Positions 27,901-36,416 of a stretch of 64,000 nt of DNA are shown in pieces. The stretch's first letter is position 1. Each line of letters opens with the position of its first letter. The stretch comes from Campylobacter volucris (GTDB taxonomy: Bacteria; Campylobacterota; Campylobacteria; Campylobacterales; Campylobacteraceae): positions 1,426,001 through 1,490,000 of the forward strand of contig NZ_CP043428.1 in the NCBI RefSeq assembly GCF_008245045.1, written 5' to 3'. The notes beneath the pieces were generated by a model. That model was given only the letters and a program-made list of their open reading frames with translations. It had not been told where the DNA came from and made no database searches. A program made the translations under genes and the position numbers.

Positions 27901-30207
27901 CGTCACAGCTTCTACTGATCTTGCACCTGTTTCAAAAACCCTAGTACTTAATGTAGCTTCTAAATTATAAGGAATGTTTTTAAAAAAATCTTGAAATACA
28001 AAATGCTGTTTAGTTTGACCATTTTCATCCAAATTTCCTTCTAATTTATCTTGGTATTGATAAATTAAAACACTAGGATTTGAAAAAATATACTCTGAGT
28101 ATTTGGAATTTTGATATTCTTTTTTATTTACAAATAAATCTGTTTGAAATTTTAATTTACTAGCTGGTGAGCCAAAAAGATATTTTGAACTTATATTAAA
28201 ATCAAGTTGTTCATTTTCTTTTAGCATTTTTGGTGCTTGCATAGCTACTTTAATGCGATTTGCAACTATATTTTGGACTAAAATTTCTTTATCAAAAACT
28301 AAATTTGCAAATTCAACCCTAGCTAAATATATCCCGCTTTGAGCTTGCGGATTTAAATTTATTTTCTTATAAAAAGTTCCATTGCTTAAAGGCTCAAGTT
28401 TGATTTTATCTAAAAGTTTTTTATTTCTTGGATCAAAAAAACTTAAAAATACAGGATGATTAATAACTCCTTTATCATTACGCCCAACTATGCTCAAATG
28501 TATATCATCACCTGGCCTATACACTCCTCTTTCTGTATAAATAAACACTTTGTTTTTAGAATTTAATTCTAATCCTCCTACATCAAAACCATCATAAAGC
28601 AAAGGTGAAGATAAACGCACTATAGAAGCTTGATTATCTTTAGAAGCTAAAACAAAAAGTGCATCACTTTTTATATCATCAAAAACCACCAAACCATTTT
28701 CATCACTCAATTTAGACGCTAAAATTTGATTTTTATTACTAACTACCTCAACTTTAACATCTTTTAATGACTTTTGAGTAGTAAAATCTCTTATATCAAT
28801 AAAAAGTTTTTGATCTAATTTTTGGACAATCAAAGCTATATCTGAAAAGATAAGATTTTTACTAATTCTTGCTTTTTGATTAAAAAATCTATATTTTTTC
28901 CAACTTTCTATATCTTTATCAAAAGTAAAATCTACATCCTTTTCTTCAAAATAAAGTTTTACTATAAAAACACCGCTTAAATCTTTTAAACCATCTAAAG
29001 CAATTTCATGCTCAACCCATTCATTTTTTACATTTTCAATATCAAAAGATTTTTTAAGAACCATTTGGCTTGTATAATCAGTTTCTGAAAAAATATCACT
29101 ATCATAATCGCTTAATTTCTTAGAACCTTGGAGATTTTTATAACGCAAATATTCACTTAAGTTATTTGAAAAAATTTGCCAAACTTCTAAATGAACTTTT
29201 TTAACATTTAAACTTTTAAAACCTATTTTTTTATCTGCTTTGCTTGATAAAAATACACCTTGACTTGAAAAACTAATAGCAGGCTCATAATCTTTAAAAC
29301 TTACTTGTGTTTGATAAGTATTTTTAATATTTATATTTTCATCACTCTTAAGACTTGAAGAAATATTTATATTATAAGTTGTATTAGGATTAAAATTGCC
29401 TATAAGTTTGATTTTGTTTGAGATAGCTAGTGCTTTAAATTCTACACTAGGATTAATAGAAATTAGCTCTGCTAAATTTTGATTTTGCAAGATATTTTGC
29501 GAAAAAAACAATTCTATATCTTTATTAACTATATTAGCATTTTGGAAAATAAAATCATTTTTTGCAAGTAATACATAATCAAATTCTAAATTCTTTTGCA
29601 AACCTAAAACATCTTTATCAAAAACAACTTTGATGTTTGTATTAGTATTTTTAATACTTAAATTTTTAGAATAAACACTAGCTATGTTATCTTGAACTAC
29701 AATTTTATCTATATTTATGTTTTGAGCTTGAGTGCTTATTTTAATTGCTTTTAATAAATCTTGTTCATTTATAGCATAATAGCTTTCAAGATTTAAAATT
29801 AGCACACTTTCTTTAGAAGTTTGATTTTGAAAAAAACCCTGCACAGCTAATTTTTCAAAAGGAGTTTTTATTTTAAAATTTAATTTTTCATTGATTGCTA
29901 TATCATTTAAATCTATAAAAATATCATAGTTTTGATTAGCCTTTAAAGGAGCAAAAATATACAATCTTGAAAAACTATCAAATTTAGACTTAGCCTTTAT
30001 TTTTTCGCCATTAAGTGTTATTTCTCGTTCTTTGATGATGCCTAAGTTTTGATTAGAAATATTAGTGTTAAATTCTATAAAAATGCTTTGAGTTTGCTCA
30101 TCAAATCCATAAGCTCTAACAATAGAATTTTTATCTTCATTTTTAGCACATGAAAAAAATAAACTTGCTATTAAAATTACAAATAAAAATTTTAAAATTT
30201 CTTTCAT
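24922..30207 (-). CDS. Bacterial alpha-2-macroglobulin lipoprotein (YfhM type)
   Basis: This 1761-residue periplasmic lipoprotein starts MKEILKFLFVILIASLFFSC, a lipoprotein signal with lipobox LFFSC. Repeated macroglobulin beta domains follow. The bait and A2M region lies near residues 1000-1200 (MLETLPRALRMGDEF). The thioester motif is intact as YGCIEQST near residue 1325, so covalent trapping of attacking proteases is possible. An alpha-helical thioester-domain toroid and a C-terminal receptor-binding-like domain end the protein. ATG 30207 is preferred over an upstream start because AAGGAA precedes it and it begins the signal peptide. It is translationally coupled with pbpC, as in other bacteria, where the pair is thought to protect or repair a breached envelope. 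Confidence 0.93.
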   Translation of the reverse strand: MKEILKFLFVILIASLFFSCAKNEDKNSIVRAYGFDEQTQSIFIEFNTNISNQNLGIIKEREITLNGEKIKAKSKFDSFSRLYIFAPLKANQNYDIFIDLNDIAINEKLNFKIKTPFEKLAVQGFFQNQTSKESVLILNLESYYAINEQDLLKAIKISTQAQNINIDKIVVQDNIASVYSKNLSIKNTNTNIKVVFDKDVLGLQKNLEFDYVLLAKNDFIFQNANIVNKDIELFFSQNILQNQNLAELISINPSVEFKALAISNKIKLIGNFNPNTTYNINISSSLKSDENINIKNTYQTQVSFKDYEPAISFSSQGVFLSSKADKKIGFKSLNVKKVHLEVWQIFSNNLSEYLRYKNLQGSKKLSDYDSDIFSETDYTSQMVLKKSFDIENVKNEWVEHEIALDGLKDLSGVFIVKLYFEEKDVDFTFDKDIESWKKYRFFNQKARISKNLIFSDIALIVQKLDQKLFIDIRDFTTQKSLKDVKVEVVSNKNQILASKLSDENGLVVFDDIKSDALFVLASKDNQASIVRLSSPLLYDGFDVGGLELNSKNKVFIYTERGVYRPGDDIHLSIVGRNDKGVINHPVFLSFFDPRNKKLLDKIKLEPLSNGTFYKKINLNPQAQSGIYLARVEFANLVFDKEILVQNIVANRIKVAMQAPKMLKENEQLDFNISSKYLFGSPASKLKFQTDLFVNKKEYQNSKYSEYIFSNPSVLIYQYQDKLEGNLDENGQTKQHFVFQDFFKNIPYNLEATLSTRVFETGARSVEAVTQTPIILHENFVGIKKLKNRYLNSGSIVNFDVVVSDLKENLIANRKIKYTIYANDYSWWWDYDNYDDFLKSLKRDKNTKIIYQGEIISQDQPVKIEFDPKDYHGEMFIELEDVQDKTSTGEYFYISSFGAPSDSDIVSSLKIKSDKKEYKPNDIATIEFESVKGAKAIVTFNDNTKILKRFVLETKENTTKVEFPISKEYAPNIYASVILLQDYNDYTNDRALRLFGVVPLKVVDEHSKIELDIKAPSKVMPKQDFQIEIQSKDKQSYTYTVAIVDEGLLDINAFKTPDIWEYFYQKIRFNMSIYDTYDKIITKNTSNVSKVLTTGGDSFLESRANKSKSDEKARRFKPIVLFQEPVKSDENGYAKLNFKMPSYLGSVRVMVVANNQNSFGSAFKNIQVSAPVIMLETLPRALRMGDEFRLLVQVFKIDEDVKNAKLSLKAKNSLISFNSNEILIDFDNEKVKDVYIDAKVDSDNLGTEELEFSLNAKDYTYTQNTQIDIKALNTISYEGKSLKIPANSTMEFNIDKEYINPSAFLSISSKPILNINHRLKYLQNYPYGCIEQSTSAVLPQLFLDKLNLDINKQKIIDNTNALINKYINFQTSNGGFAYWQGLKESDDWGSNYAGMFLILAKEKGYYVSDAMFNAWLDYEKAYILKDDVNKDIKINSLYLLALTKEPNLSVMNSIYENKQYLKNLSNVSLWQLGSAYKLAGFDEIALNLVKNLSIKPDSDDYTSTYGSFLRDEAIIANAYKIIYGKNNEELLENIKRNLESNAWLSTQSAGYALYALSNSFNEKNSKTLNATINIDEKTQNLNETSFEQFEFNKGKVVIKAKEDTFVHFGIEGIKKEVALPFAQGLFITRTFYDENGNEIDESSIKSSQIFYMKLTISLDKTSQEIHNVALTQILPSGWEIVHDFLSSEKPEFINDSNYDFVDIRDDKIMYFFSLYPEKEKNFFVKLNAITPGIYTLSGAYVEVMYDNAYRALSQSKRVKVTW

Positions 30208-30313
30208 GTTTTTCCTTAATTTTTTATGTAATATTTGGTAAATTATAACCAAATTCACTCTTGCTTCACTTAAAAGATTATATAATTTTATCAACAATTT
30301 AAAAGGAGAAAAA

Positions 30314-30664
30314 ATGAAAAAGAAAATGATTGCTTTTTTAGCAGTATTGGGTTTTTCAAGTTTTGCTTATGCATCAGATGGGATATATGGAACAATAATT
30401 GATATTAATGATGGTGCAAAAACTATTGTAGTAGATACCACTTATGGTCAAAAAATAAATATGAAAGTATTACCAAATACAGAAATAGATATGGATGATT
30501 GTGGAGTTTTTGGTATGGATAAAACTGGAACTTTTGCTGATTTAAAAGTAGGTAGTTTTATAGAAGCTGAACCTTTCCATTCAAATATCCAACAACCCTT
30601 AGATCAAACGCAAAGTATTACAGTTAAAGAAATTAAAATAGATTGTAAAAAAAGAGCTTACTAA
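30314..30664 (+). CDS. Small exported protein, first of a paralogous pair
   Basis: The 116 residues begin with a clear signal peptide (KKKMIAFLAVLGFSSFAYA, cleavage after AYA). The mature part looks like a small beta-barrel: YGTIIDINDGAKTIVVDTTY, then LPNTEID, a CGVFG motif near residue 60, DLKVGSFIEA, and a final IKIDCKKRAY. The two cysteines could form a disulfide in the periplasm. The order of elements resembles small OB-fold-like periplasmic domains (DUF5666 or YgiW-like), but I cannot assign it to a family. It is divergent from the alpha-2-macroglobulin gene, with AAAGGAG ahead of the start. Confidence 0.7.
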   Translation: MKKKMIAFLAVLGFSSFAYASDGIYGTIIDINDGAKTIVVDTTYGQKINMKVLPNTEIDMDDCGVFGMDKTGTFADLKVGSFIEAEPFHSNIQQPLDQTQSITVKEIKIDCKKRAY

Positions 30665-30704
30665 GATTTTTGATGTAAAATAACTCCAAAAAAGGAGTTA
30701 TTTT

Positions 30705-31013
30705 ATGAAAATTTTATTTATTTTATTATTTTTTACTAATTTTGTCTTTGCTTATAAAGTACAAGGTGTTTTAAAAAATACCACTCAAAATACTCTTAGC
30801 TTACAAACTAATTTTGATAATAATCTTATCATAACTATACTACCTCAAACAACAATCAATATTTATGGTTGTGGAGTATTTGGAAATAATAAAAAACAAG
30901 GCAACATTCAAGATTTAAAAAAAGGAAGTATAGTAAAAGTCAATGGACAAAAAAATGGCAGTATAATTTTAGCTAAAGAAATTTTGGTTGAATGTGAAAC
31001 AAGAGCTTATTAA
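30705..31013 (+). CDS. Small exported protein, second of a paralogous pair
   Basis: The 102-residue product has a signal peptide (MKILFILLFFTNFVFA) and the same sequence plan as the preceding protein: QGVLKN at the start, LPQTTI, the shared CGVFG motif, DLKKGSIV and the ending CETRAY. It is clearly a tandem duplicate that has diverged and lost about eight residues before the last strand. Both cysteines are kept. It starts 41 bases after its neighbour with AAAAGGAG ahead of ATG. Function is unknown. A periplasmic or surface binding domain is possible. Confidence 0.7.
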   Translation: MKILFILLFFTNFVFAYKVQGVLKNTTQNTLSLQTNFDNNLIITILPQTTINIYGCGVFGNNKKQGNIQDLKKGSIVKVNGQKNGSIILAKEILVECETRAY

Positions 31014-31021
31014 AAGCTCTT
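31001..31021. terminator. Possible hairpin between convergent genes
   Basis: AAGAGCTT (31001-31008) pairs with AAGCTCTT (31014-31021) across the stop codon of the second small exported gene. No U-run follows on either strand, so termination is uncertain. It lies seven bases from the stop of the converging mscS gene. Confidence 0.35.
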
Positions 31022-31027
31022 GGAAAG

Positions 31028-32878
31028 TTATTCTTTGTTGATTTTTTCTATATACAAACTTTGCGATGGAAAGGCAAAACTAAGATTATTTTTTTCTACA
31101 ATTTTCATTAATTCTAATAAAATAGCTTGTCTTGCTTCTCTAAAACCTCTAGCATCTACAGCTTTAGTGTAAAAATATACTTCTATATCTATAGAACTTG
31201 CACCAAAACCATATACGCTTACATACGAAGCATTTTTATAACCTTCTAAATCATTAACTGAAACTAAATTTTGTCTATATTTAGCACGACTTCCGCCTTT
31301 TTTCAAAGCACTATCATCTACTTGAGCTATCAAAGGACTACTAGCTAATAATTCTTTTATATCTTCAACGCATTTTTCTAATTGCTCTGGTCTTGCATCA
31401 TAAGTAACACCTATAAACATTTTAACATGTCTACCAATTTTTCTTTTACTCCAGTTTTTAATATTAGTTCCCATAATGGTAGAATTTGGCAAAAATACCA
31501 AAGAATTATCAAAAGTTCTAATCGTAGTCTTTCTAAGACCTATTTCTACTATGGTTCCTTCTATACCTGAAATTTCAACCCAATCACCTTGATTAAAACT
31601 ATCATCAAAAAGCAATAAAACTGAAGCAAAGAAATTTGCAATGATGTCTTTAGTAGCCAAAGCAACTGCCAAACCACCTATACCCAAAGAAGCAATTAAT
31701 GCAGATATATTAAACCCTAAATGAGCTAAAATAAACAATGCTGCTATAACTATAATGATAAAATATAAAATTTTAATGATTAAATTTACAACTTCTCTTT
31801 TACCACTTTTTTCTGCTAATTTTGCAACTACAACCATACCATAACTATCAAAGATATTGATTGCAAGCCATGCTATTAAAATCGCATAAACAATATATAA
31901 AATATTACTAATTCTAATATCTACTGGAACTGGATAATAAACAATCGTAAAACAAATCCCCAAAGCATATACAAACAAAAACCACCCAATAGGCCCTTGT
32001 AATTTTTCTAAAAAATGGGTTTTTATGTCAATATTGTCTGAATTTTTGCCAAATAACCTAATCAAGAAAAAATATAAAATTTTTGCAAGATAAAATTTTA
32101 AAGAATAAAAAAATACTATCACGGCAATGGAAATAACAATTTTTCCAAGATTTACACTTTCTATAGATGTTTGCTCATTAATATAATTAATAGCATTTTG
32201 TAATCCTAACTCACTAAATAAAAAATTCGTTTCTAGTAAATTTGCATTATTTCTTAAATATACCAATATTTCATTATAAGATTTAACAGTATTTCTTAAA
32301 TGATTCTCGGCTATTTCTAAAGCTTTAAGTTGCTCTATATCAATAACTTTTTCCTTGTCTAAAGAAAAATCAAAAGAAACATCTTCTTTTAAAGAATCAA
32401 TACTTTTATCAATAACAATCTTTATCTTATCGCTTTGTGCTCCTTGTATAAACATCGCTTCAAGCTCAAAAATAGAGCGATAAAAATGCTCCCCTGAAAT
32501 CAAAGTTAGTAATTTAATTTTTTTATCTACATATTCATAATATCTTTTTTTAGCTTCTGCAGTTTTGACCTCTTGCTCAAGTTTTTGCTTTATACTTAAA
32601 AATTTACTTACTTCTTTATCATCAATCTTTTGAGAAACCATTCTTAATGGAATTTTAGTAAGGATATTTTGTTTTTGTTTTTCTATCTCTTGGATATTAT
32701 CTTTAAATTCACTGATATTAGAATCACCATTTTTAAAACTTTCTAAAATCAAATTTAATTCTATATAATTTTGAACTAAAGCAAAAATACTATTTTTATC
32801 TTTAAAAACATTTTTTTCTTGCGCATGCAAAGTGTTCATAAAAAAGATAAACAAAATAGCAACAAAAATTCTTTTCAT
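31028..32878 (-). CDS. MscS-family mechanosensitive channel
   Basis: The 616-residue protein begins with a signal peptide (MKRIFVAILFIFFMNTLHA), then a helical, coiled-coil-rich periplasmic region to about residue 225. At least five membrane segments follow. The pore-lining helix GIGGLAVALATKDIIANFF lies near 395-413, followed by the MscS beta domain (GDWVEISGIEGTIVEIGLR). It opens under membrane tension to release solutes on osmotic downshift. It is larger than E. coli MscS and similar in plan to the longer MscK/YbdG-like members. Its start overlaps the beta-carbonic anhydrase stop by four bases, the same pair as in C. jejuni. Confidence 0.9.
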   Translation of the reverse strand: MKRIFVAILFIFFMNTLHAQEKNVFKDKNSIFALVQNYIELNLILESFKNGDSNISEFKDNIQEIEKQKQNILTKIPLRMVSQKIDDKEVSKFLSIKQKLEQEVKTAEAKKRYYEYVDKKIKLLTLISGEHFYRSIFELEAMFIQGAQSDKIKIVIDKSIDSLKEDVSFDFSLDKEKVIDIEQLKALEIAENHLRNTVKSYNEILVYLRNNANLLETNFLFSELGLQNAINYINEQTSIESVNLGKIVISIAVIVFFYSLKFYLAKILYFFLIRLFGKNSDNIDIKTHFLEKLQGPIGWFLFVYALGICFTIVYYPVPVDIRISNILYIVYAILIAWLAINIFDSYGMVVVAKLAEKSGKREVVNLIIKILYFIIIVIAALFILAHLGFNISALIASLGIGGLAVALATKDIIANFFASVLLLFDDSFNQGDWVEISGIEGTIVEIGLRKTTIRTFDNSLVFLPNSTIMGTNIKNWSKRKIGRHVKMFIGVTYDARPEQLEKCVEDIKELLASSPLIAQVDDSALKKGGSRAKYRQNLVSVNDLEGYKNASYVSVYGFGASSIDIEVYFYTKAVDARGFREARQAILLELMKIVEKNNLSFAFPSQSLYIEKINKE

Positions 32879-33510
32879 TTTCCAGTCCTTTCTTGTATTA
32901 GTGTAAAATTTTCTGATTTAAAACTATATTCATAAATTTCACCTGTTTCAATGATATAATACCAAGCATGAAGTTCAATCTCATTTTTATTTAAAGCTTC
33001 TTCTATACCAGGATAAGTAAGCAAATTTTGTAAAGAATTTACTAAATTCATTTTTTCAGTCATCCAAGCTCTCATAGCCTGATCTTTTTTAGCTATCTTG
33101 CTAACTTCTTCTTTTATGGGCTCAAGCAAAGTAAGCCATTTTTTTACATTTGGCATTTTTTTTAATTCTTCTTCGCTAGCATATAAAGCTGCACATCCTC
33201 CACAATTACTATGACCGCAAACTATAATATTTTTAATGTGCAAAGAATTAAAAGCATATTCTATAGCAGAAGTTGTCGCTAAAAAATCATCTCCTACTCT
33301 ATAAGGAGGGATTATATTTCCGATATTTCTAATCACAAAAAGCTCTCCTGGGCCTGTATTTGTAATTAAATTTGGTATAACCCTAGAATCAGCACAACCG
33401 ATAAAAAGAGTATGAGGATTTTGCTTATTTTTCAAACTTTCAAACAACTGAGCATGTTCTTTAAAATCTTCTTGCATAAATTTTAAAGCACCATTAATCA
33501 AATCTTTCAA
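32875..33510 (-). CDS. Beta-class carbonic anhydrase
   Basis: The enzyme interconverts CO2 and bicarbonate, important for a capnophile. Zinc ligands and active-site dyad are present: Cys, Asp and Arg in GCADSRVIPN near residues 38-47, and His and Cys in CGHSNCGGC near 97-105. Length 211 is normal for a cytosolic beta enzyme. It is the first gene of a two-gene unit with mscS and has a TATAAT box 30 bases ahead. An unrelated alpha-class enzyme is encoded at 40459. C. jejuni names for the homologue vary (canB or cynT), so no symbol is given. Confidence 0.94.
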   Translation of the reverse strand: MKDLINGALKFMQEDFKEHAQLFESLKNKQNPHTLFIGCADSRVIPNLITNTGPGELFVIRNIGNIIPPYRVGDDFLATTSAIEYAFNSLHIKNIIVCGHSNCGGCAALYASEEELKKMPNVKKWLTLLEPIKEEVSKIAKKDQAMRAWMTEKMNLVNSLQNLLTYPGIEEALNKNEIELHAWYYIIETGEIYEYSFKSENFTLIQERTGK

Positions 33511-33539
33511 AAATTTCCTTTAAAAGTATCATTGTAAAA

Positions 33540-33606
33540 ATTATACTAAATATTCCTCTTTATTTATAAATAGACAAATTTATTTTTTGTTATATTTTTG
33601 TAAAAT
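33540..33606. promoter_or_regulatory. Divergent promoter region between carbonic anhydrase and BI-1 genes
   Basis: On the minus strand a consensus TATAAT (33545-33540) lies 30 bases before the carbonic anhydrase start. On the plus strand TTGTAAAAT (about 33598-33606) fits an extended -10 for the BI-1 gene, which lies 70 bases on. The stretch between is very AT-rich. Confidence 0.45.
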
Positions 33607-33675
33607 TTAATCTTTTATTTATCTTTTTTTTGTAAATTTAAAGTCTTATTTTTAAAATTTATTCGGAGGAAATTA

Positions 33676-34377
33676 ATGAGTCTTTATGATAGAGATTGCT
33701 CAAACTCTAAAACTCAAGAATTTGAAGGTTATGCTAGAAGTGATTTGAGTATTTTTATAAAACAAACTTATCAGCTTTTTGCTGCTTCATTGTTGGCTGC
33801 AACTGCTGGAGCATATGTGGGAATTTATGCATTAGCTCATCTTTTTGCACAATCTCAAGCAACTTTTTGGATTTTATTTATTGTTGAAATTGGTTTATTG
33901 TTTGCATTACAATGGAAAAAAAGAGAAGCTCCTTTAAATCTTATATTACTTTTTGGATTTACTTTTTGTTCTGGGCTTACTTTAACACCTCTTTTATATT
34001 CAGTATTAGCGATGCCAAGCGGAGCTGATATCATAGCTCAAGCCTTTGCTTTAACAACAGTAGCTTTTGGAGCACTAAGTGTATTTGCAATGAATACAAA
34101 AAGAGATTTTACTATGATGGGTAAAATGCTATTTGTAGCTTTAATTGTGCTTGTAGTAGCTTCTTTAATCAATCTACTTTTTCAAAGTTCAATTTTAAGC
34201 TTAGCTATATCAGGAATTGGAGCGATACTGTTTTCATTCTATATTCTTTATGATACGCAAAATATTATAAGAGGAAATTATGAGACACCTATAGAAGGCG
34301 CTGTTGCTCTTTATCTTGATTTTGTTAATCTTTTTATTTCTCTTCTTAATATTCTAAGAAGCTTCAATAATAGATAA
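33676..34377 (+). CDS. Bax inhibitor-1/YccA-family membrane protein
   Basis: The 233-residue protein has a short cytosolic N-terminus (SLYDRDCSNSKTQEFEGYAR) and seven membrane segments. It carries the family features YQLFAASLLAATAGAYVG near residue 33 and LYDTQNIIRG and YLDFVNLFISLLNILR at the end. Family members act as Ca2+ leak channels or as modulators of FtsH in E. coli; the role in Campylobacter is not settled. GGAGGAA precedes the start. A strong terminator directly follows, so it is a single-gene unit. Confidence 0.92.
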   Translation: MSLYDRDCSNSKTQEFEGYARSDLSIFIKQTYQLFAASLLAATAGAYVGIYALAHLFAQSQATFWILFIVEIGLLFALQWKKREAPLNLILLFGFTFCSGLTLTPLLYSVLAMPSGADIIAQAFALTTVAFGALSVFAMNTKRDFTMMGKMLFVALIVLVVASLINLLFQSSILSLAISGIGAILFSFYILYDTQNIIRGNYETPIEGAVALYLDFVNLFISLLNILRSFNNR

Positions 34378-34410
34378 AATTTGCGAGATTTTTTCTCGCA
34401 AATTTATTTT
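34377..34410 (+). terminator. Rho-independent terminator after the BI-1 gene
   Basis: A 12-bp stem (AAATTTGCGAGA with TCTCGCAAATTT) and a five-T loop are followed by ATTTT. The stem overlaps the last base of the stop codon. Confidence 0.85.
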
Positions 34411-34477
34411 CATCTTTTCAAGTTAATATCAAGCTTTTTAAGTTAAAATACCTTTTTTATAACACAAGGAAGATCTT

Positions 34478-34819
34478 ATGACTACTCTTTTGATTATTTT
34501 ACAATTTGCTATTGTTGTTATTATTTGTATTGCTGTTTTATTACAAAAAAGCTCTAGCATAGGACTTGGGGCATATAGTGGGAGTAATGAAAGTTTATTT
34601 GGAGCAAAAGGTCCTGCAGGATTTTTAGCTAAATTTACTTTTATTATGGGTGTATTACTTATTGCAAATACTATTGCACTAAGCTATATGTATAACAATT
34701 CTAGTTCAGATTCTTTAGCTACAAAAGCTGAACAAATTTTACCAAAAGCACCAGAAGTAAATGCAAGTGTACCTATGGCACCTATTACCCAAGAAGTAGA
34801 AACAAACACTAGCAAATAA
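34478..34819 (+). CDS. secG: Preprotein translocase subunit SecG
   Basis: SecG is the small accessory subunit of the SecYEG channel. The 113 residues show two membrane segments (about 3-22 and 51-70) and the family loop [20 protein letters not shown] with the following [12 protein letters not shown] hydrophilic, Pro/Glu/Thr-rich tail of about 40 residues follows, as in other epsilon-group SecG proteins. It begins the secG-frr-pyrE-RDD-nrdB unit, with frr ten bases on. Confidence 0.92.
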   Translation: MTTLLIILQFAIVVIICIAVLLQKSSSIGLGAYSGSNESLFGAKGPAGFLAKFTFIMGVLLIANTIALSYMYNNSSSDSLATKAEQILPKAPEVNASVPMAPITQEVETNTSK

Positions 34820-34829
34820 AGGAAAAAAT

Positions 34830-35387
34830 ATGCTAAATGAAATTTATACTAAACAAAAACAACAATCAGACAAAAGCTTAGAAAGTTTAAAAAAAGATTT
34901 TACAACCATTAGAACTGGGAAAGTAAATATCAATATCTTAGATCATGTTCATGTTGATTATTATGGTAGTGCAACTCCTTTAAATCAAGTAGCAACAGTC
35001 TTAGCAACAGATGCTTCAACCATAAGCATAACCCCATGGGAAAAAACCATGCTAAAAACAATAGAAAGCGCAATTGCTGCTGCAAATATAGGGGTAAATC
35101 CAAATAATGATGGAGAGAGTGTAAAATTATTCTTTCCACCTATGACAAGAGAACAAAGAGAAGAAAATGCTAAAAGCGCAAAAGCCATGGGAGAGAAAGC
35201 AAAAGTAGCTATAAGAAATATCAGAAAAGATGCAAACGATGGTATTAAAAAACTTGAAAAAGATAAAGCCGTTTCTGAAGATGAAGCAAAAAAAGCTTAC
35301 GATGAAGTTCAAAAACTAACCGATAACTACACGGCTAAAATCGATGAATTAGTAAAAAATAAAGAAGCAGAACTTTTAAAGGTCTAA
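34830..35387 (+). CDS. frr: Ribosome recycling factor
   Basis: RRF splits post-termination ribosomes with EF-G. The 185 residues match full-length [23 protein letters not shown] near 26-45, [13 protein letters not shown] near 47-59, and [13 protein letters not shown] near 105-117. The helical domain I ends with [29 protein letters not shown] precedes the start. It sits between secG and pyrE with gaps of ten and one base. Confidence 0.97.
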   Translation: MLNEIYTKQKQQSDKSLESLKKDFTTIRTGKVNINILDHVHVDYYGSATPLNQVATVLATDASTISITPWEKTMLKTIESAIAAANIGVNPNNDGESVKLFFPPMTREQREENAKSAKAMGEKAKVAIRNIRKDANDGIKKLEKDKAVSEDEAKKAYDEVQKLTDNYTAKIDELVKNKEAELLKV

Positions 35388-35388
35388 G

Positions 35389-35997
35389 ATGAATTTAGAA
35401 CAAATTTACAAAGATTGTGGTGCTTATCTGCAAGGGCATTTTTTACTAAGCTCAGGTAAGCATTCTGAATTTTATCTTCAAAGTGCTAAAGTTTTAGAAA
35501 ATCCAAAACTTGCTGGAAAATTATGCAATGAATTAGCTAAAATCATTGCAAGTTATAACATTACTTTTGATAGTATTTGCTCTCCTGCTCTTGGTGGAAT
35601 TTTAGCAGGATATGAGCTTGCAAGAGCTTGTGATAAACGCTTTATATTTACCGAACGCGTAGAAGGTATAATGACTCTTAGACGCGGATTTGAAGTAAAA
35701 CAAGGTGAAAAATTTATAATTTGCGAAGATATTATAACCACAGGTGGTTCCGCATTAGAAAGTGCTAAGATTATTGAAAGTTTAGGTGGAAAAGTTGTCG
35801 GCTTTGCAGCGTTAGCAAATCGTGGATTTTGTTCTGTTAAAAATTTAAATAACCCTAGAAAAGAAAATGCTAAATTACCTGAAGATTTGCCTCTTTTTGC
35901 ACTAGGAAATTTTGAATTTGAAATTTATGAAAGCAATAATTGCCCATTATGTATAAATGGAAGCAAAGCTATTAAACCAGGTAGTCGTGGTAATTAA
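35389..35997 (+). CDS. pyrE: Orotate phosphoribosyltransferase
   Basis: PyrE joins orotate to PRPP to make OMP in pyrimidine synthesis. The PRPP-binding motif [18 protein letters not shown] is at about residues 108-125, and [14 protein letters not shown] near 61-74. The protein is 202 residues, the length of the longer OPRTase subgroup. A pair of cysteines in NCPLCING near the C-terminus is found in that subgroup. The start lies one base after the frr stop, and the stop shares one base with the RDD gene start. Confidence 0.96.
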   Translation: MNLEQIYKDCGAYLQGHFLLSSGKHSEFYLQSAKVLENPKLAGKLCNELAKIIASYNITFDSICSPALGGILAGYELARACDKRFIFTERVEGIMTLRRGFEVKQGEKFIICEDIITTGGSALESAKIIESLGGKVVGFAALANRGFCSVKNLNNPRKENAKLPEDLPLFALGNFEFEIYESNNCPLCINGSKAIKPGSRGN

Positions 35998-36416
35998 TGA
36001 AAGCAAAGGCAAAAATAGCCTCTCGTTTTTTAAGGTTTAAGGCTTTTTTAATAGACATGTTTTTGCTTTATGTGCCTATTTTATATTTATTTTATTTTGC
36101 TTTAGGCTCAAAAGAAGCTTTTTTAAATAATCAATTTATCATATTTTTATGTCCTTTGCTTTTTGGATTTTTACAAGCTTTATTTTTAACAAAATCAGCT
36201 CAAAGCCCTGGATTAAAAGCTTATGATTTATATTTAATCAATATAAAAACTGGAAAAAAGTTGAATTTTTTCCAAATTATTTTTAGATATATTATATTTA
36301 TAGTCAGCTTTGGCTTGCTTATAGGCTTTATAGTAAGTTTTTTAAGAAAAGACACACTCACTTTGCATGATGTATTAAGTCAAAGCACTATTGTCGTAAA
36401 GGTAAAAAATGAATAG
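35997..36416 (+). CDS. RDD-family membrane protein
   Basis: The 139-residue protein has the RDD-domain features: an N-terminal basic stretch (ASRFLRFKAFLIDMFLLY) with the Arg and two Asp positions, three membrane segments, and QSPGLKAYDLYLIN near residues 68-81. RDD proteins are small membrane proteins of uncertain role, some linked to Na+/H+ exchange. The start overlaps the pyrE stop by one base, and the end overlaps nrdB by eight, so it is fully embedded in the operon, as in C. jejuni. Confidence 0.88.
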   Translation: MKAKAKIASRFLRFKAFLIDMFLLYVPILYLFYFALGSKEAFLNNQFIIFLCPLLFGFLQALFLTKSAQSPGLKAYDLYLINIKTGKKLNFFQIIFRYIIFIVSFGLLIGFIVSFLRKDTLTLHDVLSQSTIVVKVKNE

